Shown piece after piece: positions 33,641-45,181 of a DNA stretch of 64,000 bases (positions within the stretch are counted from its first letter, which is position 1; the number at the start of each line of letters is the position of its first letter). The notes beneath the pieces were generated by a model that searched no databases, was not told the DNA's origin, and was given only the letters and a program-made list of their open reading frames with translations. Location of the stretch: contig CANSGD010000229.1 in the NCBI GenBank assembly GCA_947645195.1, forward strand, positions 744,001 through 808,000. The letters are read 5' to 3'. A program made the position numbers and the translations under genes. This DNA is from Patellifolia procumbens. Lineage: Eukaryota > Streptophyta > Magnoliopsida > Caryophyllales > Amaranthaceae.

Positions 33641-34109
33641 TATAGTAGCAATTGAGGACCTCCAACAATTCCATGCTGATAAATTCATGCACAATCCAAG
33701 AAGAATATAGAATAAGAAGCCTTATTAGTTTCGAAATTGATGTTTTTGGATTGTATTTAATTTAACAAATTGTTGTTAAGACATCATTGGTTTTAATACA
33801 AAATTGATAGTTTGTGATTTTTCAGTTCAATGGTTAGTGCTTGATGATGTTAATTTTACTCAATATATGCTAATGGATTACATTTAAAATTCAATAAATG
33901 AAAAATAATTTTAGCGATTTTGTTGTTAAATAATCACCACAAATAATGTGTTGTGTGAACTTGACAATCATTATATAAATTTTTTTGTCTAAGTTAAATC
34001 GTTTGTTAAGTTTATATATAATATAGATTTTATTGAGTAAATTAGTACAAATAGTTCTTCACAATATTATGTCAGATTTATATTTATTTAAAAGAATCGT
34101 ATGAATATG
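33641..34109. other. Helitron interior, noncoding
   Basis: 3' flank of the RPA1-like gene, AT-rich; nothing else seen. Confidence 0.4.
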
Positions 34110-35660
34110 TTAAGTATCTATGGATGGTTTTTCCAAAATAAAACCCTTAAATATCGTGACATATTTTTAATTAAGGGAAAATTTGTTTTTCACTTTATAT
34201 TGTGACTTTTCCTAAAAAACTACGGGAGTTAATTAAGGAAAAGATTTGTTAGTTAATACCTTTAATTAAGTTAAAGACTTCCTAAAGATATAATACCTTT
34301 AATTAAGCAAAAGATCTTTTTTTCACGTGTATTATAATTATAACGTATTAAAAAAATATATAGTACCCTGTTAGTGCTCCCTAAATTATAGCTGAACCTA
34401 ATCGTAATAAAAATAACATATATGGAGTATATTTGATGACCATATTTATAGTTATTACCTAATAGGAAATATATATATTATATATATGATATTTCAATTT
34501 TTGAATTACTTCTTTTAATATCTATATACCTTATAATTTTTTGTGTTATATATTTAGTCAACAATCATTATTTAGTATTCAGATAAAATAAAGATTTTTT
34601 CATAAAAAAAGCACATACCATATAGTTATCTACTAAATACATATAAAAATAACATATTTCAACCCCATTTGGAGATCATTTATTCGGTTGAGCTATAATG
34701 ATAATTGGAAAAAAAGCTCAAAATCCGATTGAGATATTTATGGGTTTAGATTATTTGACACTACACTATAATCATGTTAATTATAATTTTTTGTAGGAAA
34801 AACACTCCAATTAAGGAAAAGATTTTCCAACTACTCCCTCCGTTCCAAAATGTTATACCCATTTGGAATATGGGGGAAAACCAAGGCAAATAGAATTATA
34901 GGAGAATCTTATGTTTATTTTAATAATTTTCATGTACTTTTTTTGTCCTTATTAGAAAAAGTAAGAGAGAGAGATTCAAATGTGGGGACCATTAAAGTAC
35001 AAATGAGTAAAAGGTAGGTAAATGTTTAGATATTAAAGGGTAAAATGGGGAGAAAAATGTATATAAATAGAAAAGATTCTATATGGGTATAAAAACGACC
35101 TAAAACGGAAAATGGGTATAACATTTTGGAACGGAGGGAGTATAATATTTCCTACCTATGGATGGTTTATCCACAACAAAACCCATACATATCGTGACAT
35201 AGCTTTAATTTAGGGATGATTTGTTTTCACTCTATATTGTGACTTTTCCTAAAAGTCTAATACCTTTAATTGATAAGTCAAAGATATGATATCCCTGTTA
35301 TTTTCACCTAAATGACAGCTTAGGTTAATCTTAATAAAAATAACGTAAATGGAATATATTTGATGACCATATTTATAGTTATTACCTAATACGAAGTATA
35401 TATGTTATATATAGATTATTTCAATCTTTATACAATATAATGTTTTACTTCCTTTAATATCTCTATAGCTTATAAATAGGCTTTTTATATTTAGCCACCA
35501 ATTGTTTCCTAAATATTTAGATAACATAAAGATATTTTTCTACTCATAAATAATTATATATTTCATAATAAAAGTACTTACCATATAGGTATCTATTCAT
35601 GACAGTATAAAATCAAGCATATTTTAGCCCAATTCACAACATATTTCAACCCCATTTTCA
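34110..35660. repeat. Diverged tandem duplication, about 1-kb spacing, in the Helitron
   Basis: 34116-34500 and 35157-35430 are homologous: TATGGATGGTTT, ATATCGTGACATA, TATTGTGACTTTTCCTAAA and TTTGATGACCATATTTATAG recur in the same order. The Stowaway MITE at 34834-35140 sits between the two copies and explains part of the spacing. Confidence 0.75.
34834..35140. mobile_element. Stowaway MITE
   Basis: 307 bp, ends CTCCCTCCGTTCCAAAATGT and the inverted ACATTTTGGAACGGAGGGAG, with TA on both sides. Closely related to the element at 11677-12007. Confidence 0.9.
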
Positions 35661-35748
35661 CTTACCAGCAATTGTGTTAATCCTTATTTAGAGGCCACTT
35701 TACAGTATAATGGAATTGATGCTAAAATATATGTTCATATTATTTAAG

Positions 35749-36450
35749 CCTTATTTCATGAACAAATATTTATATAGTGTTATAAATAATATAATTCATA
35801 AATCTATATCTTCTATGTAAAAAAAAATGATGTGATTGACTTGGTGCACAAGTTCAAATATACAATGCATAAGATACCAAAAAAGGCCAAGATTTATTAA
35901 AATTGAGACTTTTTTTTTTCAAAAAATTCCAATTCTAAATTTTGATTCGTTACAAAATCATTTATATTTTGCCACTAATATCCCAATGTTACATATATAA
36001 AATAGAATATGTTTGTGAAACGCAAATTCCTAACACAAATGATATTTATCCAGAAAATGAAAACTGCTAATAACCCATTTTAGTATCTATCATAAAAATC
36101 TGAATTAGGCTAATATTTGTGCTAAACACCGAAAACCATTTTCCTAAAACCTGTGTAGTAGGACTTTATTTTTTAACTTTATAGTGGTAGGTAATTTTAA
36201 TATATATGTAATTGGTTAATAAGTTATTATATAAAATAGATTGTTGGTACGGTGCAAAAATAATTACCGTGATTAGTATGTAAGCCTTATTTCAAGAAAA
36301 AGTATTTATATAGTGTTATAAATAATTTAATTTTAAAAACCTTATCTTCTATGTTTAAAAGAAAACTTTGGTGATTAAGTTGGTGTACAAGTGTAGGTAT
36401 ATGTTTCAGAAGATGTCAAAATAGGCCCAGATTTAATAAACTGCAAACTA
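35749..36450. repeat. Second diverged tandem duplication in the Helitron, about 535-bp period
   Basis: 35749-35910 and 36283-36450 share TTTATATAGTGTTATAAATA, TTATCTTCTATGT, and GGCC(C)AAGATTTA-type phrases in the same order. A further partial repeat, 36692-36860 with 48625-48810 (CAAACAAACAAATA, ATATATAAATAAT, TTGCCAAAACC), is split by the gypsy insertion; with the gypsy removed its spacing is about 0.5 kb. Confidence 0.7.
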
Positions 36451-37091
36451 TTTCTATTCAAAAATTCCCAAATCGATAATCTATTATAATTTCAAAAGTG
36501 CTTTATATTTTGCCGCTAATATCCCAATGTTTACACGACCGTTGATCAGTTAAGGTTTAGGAATTTACGACTCCTTATATTCTAAAATATTTGTTTACGT
36601 GGTATTCTAAATATGGATTTGTGCATTAATCTGTTATAGAGGGTGTTCATAATGTAGGTTTATTTTCTTTAGGATTATGGTTAAATATAATAACATACCC
36701 ACTCATTCACATCTGCATCCTTTGAATAGAACAAAAACACGCTTAACCAAACAAACAAATATAACCTTTCTATATGAATACTATGGATATATATAAATAA
36801 TAAGTCAACCTTGCCAAAACCTTGAAAAATCTAAAACAAAAGTTTTGGGAGTTTGGTATAAAATTAGTTTTTTTAAAAGAGTTTATGAACACATAAAAAC
36901 ACTATCTAATTTAAGGGAGAAAAATGAAGAAGTCGACTGTGTTGTACCATATTTCGTATTTAGTAGATATCTGAGGCTAGCAAACTTATATGAATCTTTT
37001 CTTGACATCTAGCATAATGTATGTAGTCTTATTTCAACACTTATTCAGTATTAAAACGCCTAATATAAACTCTAAACGGACCAAATATAGT

Positions 37092-37935
37092 TGTATACGG
37101 CAAATTTCGTAGTCTAAATAAATAAACCAAGAAATAACGTAACAAAGATAAATTTATATTGATAATGTGTTGGGTACAATCTCTGTATTACAGTTTATAT
37201 AAAATAAACTAAGTCCTCTGATTCTGTTCCGCAGCTTGATGTCGACACGTGTTGATGACGACCTTGACTTGGGTGTAGGACAACGTTGTGTCAACGTCAA
37301 CCTGAATTTGAATGTTGGATGACGTTTTGTCAACGTCAACCTGAATTTGAGTGTCGGATGACGTTTTGTCAACGTCAACCTGAGTTTGAGTGTAGGGTGA
37401 CGTTTTGTCAGCGTCAACCTGAGTTTGAGTGTAGGGTGACGTTTTGTCAACGTCAACTTGAGTTTGAGTTTTTGTTTGGGTTTATTCGAATGAGGGCTGA
37501 CACAGCTAGAATCTCAGTCGAATGTGTTTGAGTTTCTCTGAACAGTCGGCACGAATTTGATGTGCTTATTGACTACTTCTAGAGAGGATTTCCAAGAGAA
37601 ATTTGTGAGCTCTTGAGAATAATGATTTTTTTCGACCCCTGTAACTGAAGGTGGAGAGGTCTATTTATAGGAGATGGAAACCCTTTATGGACTTTTGGTG
37701 GTGTGGGCTTGGGCCCGTTTATGACTTGGTAGTCTTTTTACCTTGTCCATTTAACTATCTGTTTTGGACTTAGTTATATGGACAGGCCCAAATATTTTAC
37801 AATCCAAATCATGTTTATTTAATTTGGGCTTTATTTAGGTGGGCAAATTAATTAAATTGGGCTATTATTTCTTTTAGCTCAAAATTAATTGATTTAATTT
37901 TAATGTAAAACACTAATAAATTTTTAGTGTCTACA
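37092..37935 (-). repeat. Gypsy 3' LTR
   Basis: 844 bp (plus-strand TGTATACGG...GTCTACA). It contains five units of the 39-bp repeat (about 37278-37470) and a TATA box (minus CTATAAATAGACC, about 37660-37672). Confidence 0.95.
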
Positions 37936-37950
37936 AATTGCCCCCTTGAG
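37936..37950 (-). other. Gypsy polypurine tract
   Basis: Minus-strand CTCAAGGGGGCAATT directly before the 3' LTR (TGTAGACAC). Confidence 0.8.
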
Positions 37951-39048
37951 ACTATGTCACATACACGTTTTGGGGTGTTTGATTGTGACGGGGTCTCGAC
38001 GAATTTGATTTTTGACTTGGGATTTTTATTTTTTTGTTTTGTGTTATGAGTTATTAACTAAGTATAACTCCAACACGTCTTGGATACAAAAACTTAATCA
38101 TATTAGTATTAGATTTGTTTACTCCAAAAAATTAGAGAAAATCTATCTTTTTTGTTTTGATTTTATCTTATATAAACACACACAAGAGAATTGTCTCTTA
38201 TTCCACCCTAGTCTTGCTTGCCGATGTTCAAACAGAAAGGAGTTTCTTTTCTTTTCGAGCCTTTTCTTTTTGTTTGCTTCCACATCTTGAATTAAGTTCT
38301 GCTAAATTGATTTATACTTTGCCTTTGTTTGGACTCTTGCGCATCATCATCAGCAACTCAGCATCAATAGTGTAAATGCATCTCCTCTCTTTTCTTCCTT
38401 TCTAAAGTTAGCTCTTTTTTTTTTTTTTGGTTTTCCATTTTATGAATGATGATGTATGATGTGTAGCCTAAGATCATCATGATCTGTCAACAAGATTGAT
38501 TTAGTTTTCTAGCACTTTGTCCTCTTTTTGTCTTTTCTTTTCTACAACATTCACATTATATTATTCTCGCTTGCTTGTAGAACGATTAATATTCCCTCGT
38601 GTATATATCATGTATGACTATAATTAAGTCCCTTATCAAGATTTGATTCATTGTTGCTATTTGTAACTTCATCAAAAAAAACTGTAGCTTTCGATATTTT
38701 AAACGAAAATCAAAGGCCCCTTTTTTTTTCTTAATATTTCTATGATGTTGATATCATTGAGTAAATGATCACACTTGGTGAATTTGCTTTAATATTTAAA
38801 TAATATGACTGGGCAAAGTCTAATTATTTTTCATGTTTCAATTATGCCGAATGTCTGTTTGTAGCTTTTCGGCTTTCGTGAGTGACTCAACACTTGCTAT
38901 TGGCGCAAACTTGACGGGATACGTTTTGAGTACGTCTCGCTAGTTTTCTTTTATTTAGTTAAATGCCCCTTTTTCATATATGTATTGCTTTTTTTTTGTT
39001 TTGCTTCCTGATGTTTTGCAGGATGTGAGAAAAGTTGAAGGGGATCCC
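37951..39048 (-). other. Gypsy 3' untranslated region
   Basis: About 1.1 kb of T-rich (plus strand) sequence between the polypurine tract and the 120-bp repeats. No supportable ORF. Confidence 0.6.
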
Positions 39049-39508
39049 GTCGTGATTGGCCATTCGTGAATACACATGTGAGCCAATCAGAGGTGTCAGG
39101 TCATCGTGTGTGCACGGTGAACCTGACATCTTTAGATGGTCCTTATGAAGACTTGAAGATGGGACTTCATCGTGATTGGCCATTCGTGAATACACATGTG
39201 AGCCAATCAGAGGTGTCAGGTCATCGTGTGTGCACGGTGAACCTGACATCTTTAGATGGTCCTTATGAAGACTTGAAGAGGGGACTTCATCGTGATTGGC
39301 CATTCGTGAATACACATGTGAGCCAATCAGAGGTGTCAGGTCATCGTGTGTGCACGGTGAACCTGACATCTTTAGATGGTCCTTACGAAGATTTGAAGAG
39401 GGGACTTCATCGTGATTGGCCATTCGTGAATACACATGTGAGCCAATCAGAGGTCTCAGGTCATCGTGTGTGCACGGTGAACCTGACATCTTTAGATGGT
39501 CCTTGTAA
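39049..39508. repeat. 120-bp tandem repeat, four units, in gypsy 3' region
   Basis: Units start at 39049, 39169, 39289 and 39409 (CATCGTGATTGGCCATTCGT), period exactly 120 bp, almost no divergence, the last truncated around 39504. Because 120 is a multiple of three, long frames stay open on both strands; these have no domain and are not called as genes. Confidence 0.95.
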
Positions 39509-39695
39509 CCCATCTGATCTTGGTATTTGCTTCCATTTTCTAAAGGTATGTGGCCTAACCCCCCTTTTTGTGTACATGAAGTGATTATTTGCTTGCTCAA
39601 CCAATTTGTTTCGATACATGTTCCACCAATTTAACAAACAATATTGCTTCTTTTTTTTCTTTTTTTTCTTTTTTTTTCTTTTTTTTTTTTTAAAA

Positions 39696-39868
39696 TTTCA
39701 CCGTTCACAGTTTATACTCTTGCGGGCCAGGAGTATTACAATGTTTTTTTTTTTGTTTCGCCGTTCACAGTTTATACTCTTGCGGGCCAGGAGTATTACA
39801 ATGTTTTTTTTTTGTTTCGCCGTTCACAGTTTATACTCTTGCGAGCCAGGAGTATTACAATGATTTTT
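39696..39868. repeat. Tandem repeat of about 63 bp with poly-T spacers, three units
   Basis: Three copies of CGTTCACAGTTTATACTCTT followed by GCGGGCCAGGAGTATTACAA, each separated by a poly-T tract of variable length. Confidence 0.95.
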
Positions 39869-40027
39869 TTTTTTTTTTTGTAGTGGCTGCACTTGAAATT
39901 TTTTTATTTTTCAAGCTGCCTACGTACTTGCAAAATGATTATCAAATGTCATTGCAAGATCAAGCCAACGTAGTTCGGGTGATGCAAATTCTTTTTTCTT
40001 TTATGCATGAGCAGTTTACCCTCCTAC

Positions 40028-41500
40028 TTAGGAGACAATTTTGTAGGCTCCATTAGTGTAGACCTCTTGTACCACATAAGGACCATCCCATTTTGAAGTG
40101 AATTTACTCCCTGTTTTGCGAGAAGTAATGATGGGCCTTCTTACAGCTAGAACCATATCTCCCACTTGAAAGGAGCGACGTCTGACTTTCTTGTTGAAGG
40201 CGCGTGACAGACGGGCCTGGTAGCACTCTGATTTTTGTTGTGCTTGAATCCTTTTTTCATCAAGTGCTTCTAACTCGGCCAGTCGAAGGCTATCATTTTT
40301 ATCACTTGTCAAACCTTCTTGTATGGCTATTCGTAATGAAGGGATTTGAAGTTCTAGGGGTAAAACAGCCTCAACACCGTACACTAACGCATATGGGGTT
40401 GACTGTGTTGCGGATTTGTATGTTGTTCTGTATGCCCAGAGAGCTTCCCCTATTTTTTCATGCCAGTCACGTTTGGATTTGGCAAAAACTTTGCTCAACA
40501 ACTTGCACAACGTCTTGTTGAAAGCTTCGGCCAAACCATTTGCAGGTGCATTGTACATCGATGACTTATGTTGAGTGAACTTGAACTTCTCACATAAATT
40601 TTTCATCAACTTATTGTAGAATGGCGTTCCGTTGTCAGTGACAATTCGTCGGGGTACTCCATACCTGTATATAATGTGAGTACGAATGAAGTCAACAACA
40701 TTCTCCTTTTTGACCTCCCAAAGAGGGATCGCTTCTGCCCATTTAAAAAAGTAATATGTAGCTGCCAAGATGTATGTGTGTCCCGAAGACGATTTTGGCG
40801 TGATTGGACCAACTAAATCAAGTCCCCATGCTTCAAAGGGCCAGGATGCCACAGTGGGATGCAAGGGCTCTGGAGGTTGATGTATGAAGTTAGCATGAAA
40901 TTGACAAGCTTCACATTTTCTTGCATAATCCATGCTGTCTTGCACCATAGTTGGCCAGTAATAGCCCATCCTTTTTATTCGGTCATGCAATTTTGGACCT
41001 GACTGGTGAGCACCACATACTCCAGAGTGAACTTCCTCTATTGTTTGCTTTGCTTCTTCATCTCCTAGACATCTCAACCATAGTCCATGAAAGGATCGTC
41101 GGTACAGTGTTCCCTTATAATGTATGAAGCGTGGGGCTCGACGAAGGATCTCCATTCTGTGCTTTGCATCACTTGGCAGTTTTTCATGAGCCAAATAATC
41201 AATAATTGGTTGACGCCAATCTTCTTCGTCAATTTGATAGACGGATATGATGTCAACTTCTTGAACATCCTCTTCGTCCGAGGCGGCAATCCATACTTCT
41301 TCCATATCTTCTTCATCTGGAGCGACAACCCAGCGTTTGCAAACGGGTACTACTGTAGTGTCCTCTGCCCCCAGTGCCAAGGTGGCTGCAAGCCCAGCAA
41401 GTGCGTCAGCCATTTTGTTGGCACTCCTTAGGACATGCTTTAACTTGAAGGTATCGAGCTTGTCGAGTAACTTCAATGCTTGTTTCTGATAGGGGACCAA
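40028..41500 (-). pseudogene. Gypsy integrase (3' part of pol)
   Basis: A 490-residue open frame containing the end of the second RNase H (KHVLRSANKMADALAGLA), an H2C2 zinc-binding region (EVHSGVCGAHQSG to CEACQ, residues about 157-200), and the integrase core with the catalytic triad visible as LDLVGPI (about 226), TDNGTPF (about 290) and GLAEAFN (about 325). After it come GDMVLAVRR and a C-terminal KWDGPYVVQEVYTNGAYKIVS; no chromodomain is seen, as expected for Tat. It is separated from the upstream RNase H frame by a frameshift in an A8 run (plus 41507-41514), so normal polyprotein synthesis is blocked here. Confidence 0.9.
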
Positions 41501-41918
41501 ATCTTCTTTTTTTTACTTCATATTCCCCTGAAAGTTGCTTTAGGACCAACTCCGAGTCACCATAAATGTCTAAGTCTTTGAGTCCCATTTCAATTGCCAT
41601 TTGTAGACCTAGTGTGAGCGCTTGATACTCAGCCATGTTATTTGTGCATAATTGAGTCAACACGAAAGAGTAAGTCAGTACATGCTTCTCTGGGGATATG
41701 AAGATAACTCCTGCCCCTGCGCCGTCTCGACTAGCAGCACCGTCGAAGTACATTTTCCAAGGCGGGAGTATGTCAATGAAAAATAAATCTTCGCCTGGCA
41801 AGTCATCTGAAAGTTCCCACTCCGCTGGCACTGGATGATCTGCAAAGAAGTCGGCTATTACTTGTCCCTTGATAGCCTTTTGAGGGACATACACGAGGTC
41901 GTATTGTTTCATAAGCAT
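41406..41918 (-). pseudogene. Gypsy second (archaeal-type) RNase H
   Basis: Open frame with WKMYFDGAASRDGAGAGV, TNNMAEYQALTLGL and DIYGDSELVLKQLSGEYEVK: the D...E...D active-site pattern of the extra RNase H typical of Tat elements. The frame is lost at an A8 run; the true continuation is in the frame of 40028-41500. Upstream it is cut from RT/RNase H by a single TAG. Confidence 0.9.
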
Positions 41919-41942
41919 GGCCCACTTTGCAAGTCTTCCAGA

Positions 41943-44741
41943 CTATACTGGCTTTGAAAGGATGTACTTTATTGGGTCAGCTTTTGCGATGACACGGACT
42001 GTATGACCTTGCATGTAATGCCTCAACTTTTGAATTGCAAAGACCAAAGCAAGACAAATTTTTTCCATGGGTGAGTAGTTCAGCTCGGCACCTACCAAGG
42101 TTCGACTCAAGTAGTAAAGTGTCGTTTCTTTGCCACTTTCTATTTCTTGGGCACACATTGCCCCCAGGGATCCCTCTTGAGCCGCAATGTACAAAATGAG
42201 CGGCTTTCCTTTTACTGGTGCCCCCAAGACAGGAGGAGAAGACAAGTACTTCTTTATGCTTTCAAAGCCTTTCTTACATGAATCATCCCATTCAAATGGG
42301 GCATCCTTTCTCATGAGATGACTAAAGGGATGACATCTCCCAGCTAGATTGGAGATAAACCTTCTGATGTATGCAAGACGTCCTTGTAAACCGCGCAACT
42401 CTTTAAGGTTTCTTGGTTCAGGCATTTCTTGAATTGCCTTAATTTTGGCTTGGTCAATTTCAATACCTCTATGCTTGACAACGAAACCTAGAAATTTCCC
42501 TGAGGTAACGCCAAACGCACACTTAAGAGGGTTCATTTTCAGTTGACATTCCCGTAGTCTTTGAAAGACTTTACGAAGGTCACATAAATGGTTCTCCCTC
42601 TTTTTTGATTTGACCACCAAGTCATCTACATAACATTCCACAATTTTGTGCATCATGTCTTCAAAGATTTTCTGCATTGCGCGTTGATACGTAGCTCCAG
42701 CGTTCTTTAACCCAAATGGCATGACCACATAGCAAAATATTCCTTTTGGGGTACGAAAAGCGGTGGCCTCTTGATCTTCAGGTGCCATGAGTATTTGATT
42801 GTAGCCAGCAGTACAATCCATAAAGGACAAGGCTTCATGACCAGTAGTAGCGTCAATCATGATTTCCGTCACAGGAAGTGGGAAATCATCTTTTGGACAA
42901 GCTTCATTTAGGTCACGGAAATCTACGCAGATTGGCAGTGGCCCGTTTTTCTTTCTCACTGGGACAATGTTTGCTACCCATGTGGGATACTTAACTTCAC
43001 GAATGAACCCTGCGTCAATGAGCTTGTTTACTTCAGATTCGATCTCGGGAATCATTTCAGGTCTGAAACGTCTTTGGGACTGTTTCTTTGGGCTCATGCC
43101 TTTTTTGACGGCCAGTCGGTGGACAGCGACTTTTGGGTCGAGTCCGGGCATCTCCTTGTAACTCCATGCAAAGACATCTTTGTATTCAGAGAGCAGATTA
43201 AAGTACTCTTCTTCTTCTTCTTGTGATAGATGAGCACTAATATAAACGCGTGGTTCGTCTGGAGTTCCTAGGTTCAACTCTTTTAGATCATCCACGGTGG
43301 CTTGCCCCCCGTCCTCGAGAGATTTAGGTGCCTCGTCTGTCTCTACTTCTTCGTCGCTATCATGAGCTTCATGGCCCGTGATATGATTTGAAGACACAAG
43401 TTCAAAATTTTCCTCTTCTTTTCTGTCAGACGGGGTACTCTGGTTGGTATGTACCACAACCCTCCCCTTCACTTTTAAGGGTCCATGCTCGATGATGTCT
43501 ACCACTTGTGTGCGCTTCATGCGAGAAGGCACAACACTCTTAAGTTCACTGTCTTCTTTAATTTTGTCGTCCCTCCTTCCAATGCGACTCATCACTGATT
43601 GCCTTTGTCGATGGTTACTTGAGGCTGACACGCCTAGACGATCAAAAACTTGTGCTTTCTTCTTAAAAGGGAGAGTGTTTTGATGTGGAATGTGACCTTT
43701 TAAAACCGCACTCTCTTTCTTTCCATTCCCTCTAAGCCTTCCAAATACGGATTCACGCTTCTTAGGGGCAGGTGGTTGCAATCGATCAAAAACTGACACC
43801 CTTGGATTAGCTGCATTATTTTCACCTTCTTTTTCTTCGGCCTCCTCAGCAGTAATATACTGTGTAGAAGGAATATTCTTCCTATGTCGTGCAGAAATCC
43901 GAATAGGTTTTGGAGGATCGAACCCCAAACCTAATTTAGTTGGTTGAACCACAGTACCGTGCTCTTGTAATCTCTTCTGCGTGTCATTAAGTCCATGAGA
44001 TTTTGCTTCAATTAGCTTCCCCATAGGTGCTGGGTTTTCAAAGTCATACCCAGATTTTGCCAAGAGCTTATAGGCATTAGGATCAAATCTACCCTTATAA
44101 AGCCATTTTCTTCTAGTTGTCTCCTCAGATTCTGAGATTGGAGGCTTGCAAATTTGACTTTGGTTGGCCTTAGACAAGGGAAGCATTGTTTCAGTCTTCA
44201 AAGTTCGAAGAGTACCTACGTCCACCCGTGCATTTATCTTTGGTTCAACTTTTGTATCTTGGCATCCTGTGAATGGGGACTCTCCTTCCTTACGACGAGA
44301 CTTAGGAACATATCTCAAGACTGGAGTTCTTGACGTTGCCCCCACGTCTTTCATAGGTTGAGTGACACTTTGTTCATTCGTCATTCCCATGTACTGTTGC
44401 TTGGCATTACTAGGTGGCTTGCTAGAGTTTGAAGATGAAGGGACATCTTCATTTTTCTTAACGCCCCTTTTACCTGTCGAGGTAATTTGGGATGGTAACA
44501 TCTCACTTGAGGCTCCCCCATCTTCAAAAAACTTAGCATCAGCAAAGTAGGAATCTGCTTTGCTAAAGGGTTTAACATCGGCATTTATTTTCTTCTCTCC
44601 TCCACGATAGTACTTAAGACATTGATGGAGGGTTGATGCGACTACACCATTTTCATGTAGCCAAGGCCTTCCAAGCAACATCTTATATGATGTCTTTGTG
44701 TCAATCACATGGAAGAGGGTGGATGAAGTTAGTTCTCCCAT
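41943..44741 (-). pseudogene. Gypsy reverse transcriptase and first RNase H
   Basis: A 932-residue open frame. The N-terminal half is a linker after the protease (LFHVIDTKTSYKMLLGRPWL at the start). RT follows with FIREVKYPTWVANIVPVRKK, VDFRDLNEACPKDDFPLP, the catalytic CYVDDLVVKS (YVDD at about residues 704-707) and GFVVKHRGIEID. The first RNase H includes LYYLSRTLVGAELNYSPMEK. The frame ends at a TAG (41943-41945) exactly where SGRLAKWAM should continue, probably a point mutation. All RT catalytic residues appear intact. Confidence 0.9.
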
Positions 44742-45181
44742 ACTCAGGTCTAGGCGTATGATGCCTATTGCACGCTGACTATTTAGCTAGAATCCTTGAA
44801 TCACTATACGACTATTAGACAACTCCTCCATTGTAATCCCTAATTCAATCATGGTGTTTTTTTGGCATGATGTTGACAGCTGAGCCTCCATCTACTAAAA
44901 TGCGGTTGATCCTTTGCTCAAGTATGTAGCCAGAGACAAACAATGGTCGGTTGTGAGGTTTTGAACCCAACAACAGATCCTCATTTGTAAAGGCTAAGGC
45001 AGAGTTACAAGATGCACAATTAGCAGAGCTTTCAATGAGTTCCTCAACCCCTTTTATCTTGTCAACATATAATTCTGGTTGTTGAAGTGCATGAGCCACT
45101 TGCTGACACATTTCTCGAGGCAATTTGAAGATTGCCCCCATCCCATCCGCGTTGGATGGGCCTCTAATACAGTTAAAACTT
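44742..45181 (-). pseudogene. Gypsy protease segment, frameshifted
   Basis: Protease active site RILVDGGSAVNIMP, preceded by MGAIFKLPREMCQQ. Two lesions lie here: a frameshift in an A7 run just after NIMPK (plus about 44861-44868) and an in-frame TAG (44787-44789) in VIQGF*LNSQRA. A further shift near 45182 separates it from gag. Confidence 0.85.

Noticed and set aside
33641..37086. Rep/helicase gene of the Helitron
   Set aside because: I looked for it on both strands in the non-gypsy part and found no long frame or recognisable motif.
37154..37456. Minus-strand 13-residue repeat protein (also 47665-48006)
   Set aside because: It falls in the LTR leader repeat; the frame is open because the unit is 39 bp.
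39049..39508. CRISPR-like array
   Set aside because: Units are contiguous 120-bp repeats with no unique spacers, in a plant genome.
38974..39600. Long open frames on both strands (about 170-210 codons) across the 120-bp repeat
   Set aside because: They exist because the period is a multiple of three; no domain, no start context, and they lie in a retroelement 3' region.
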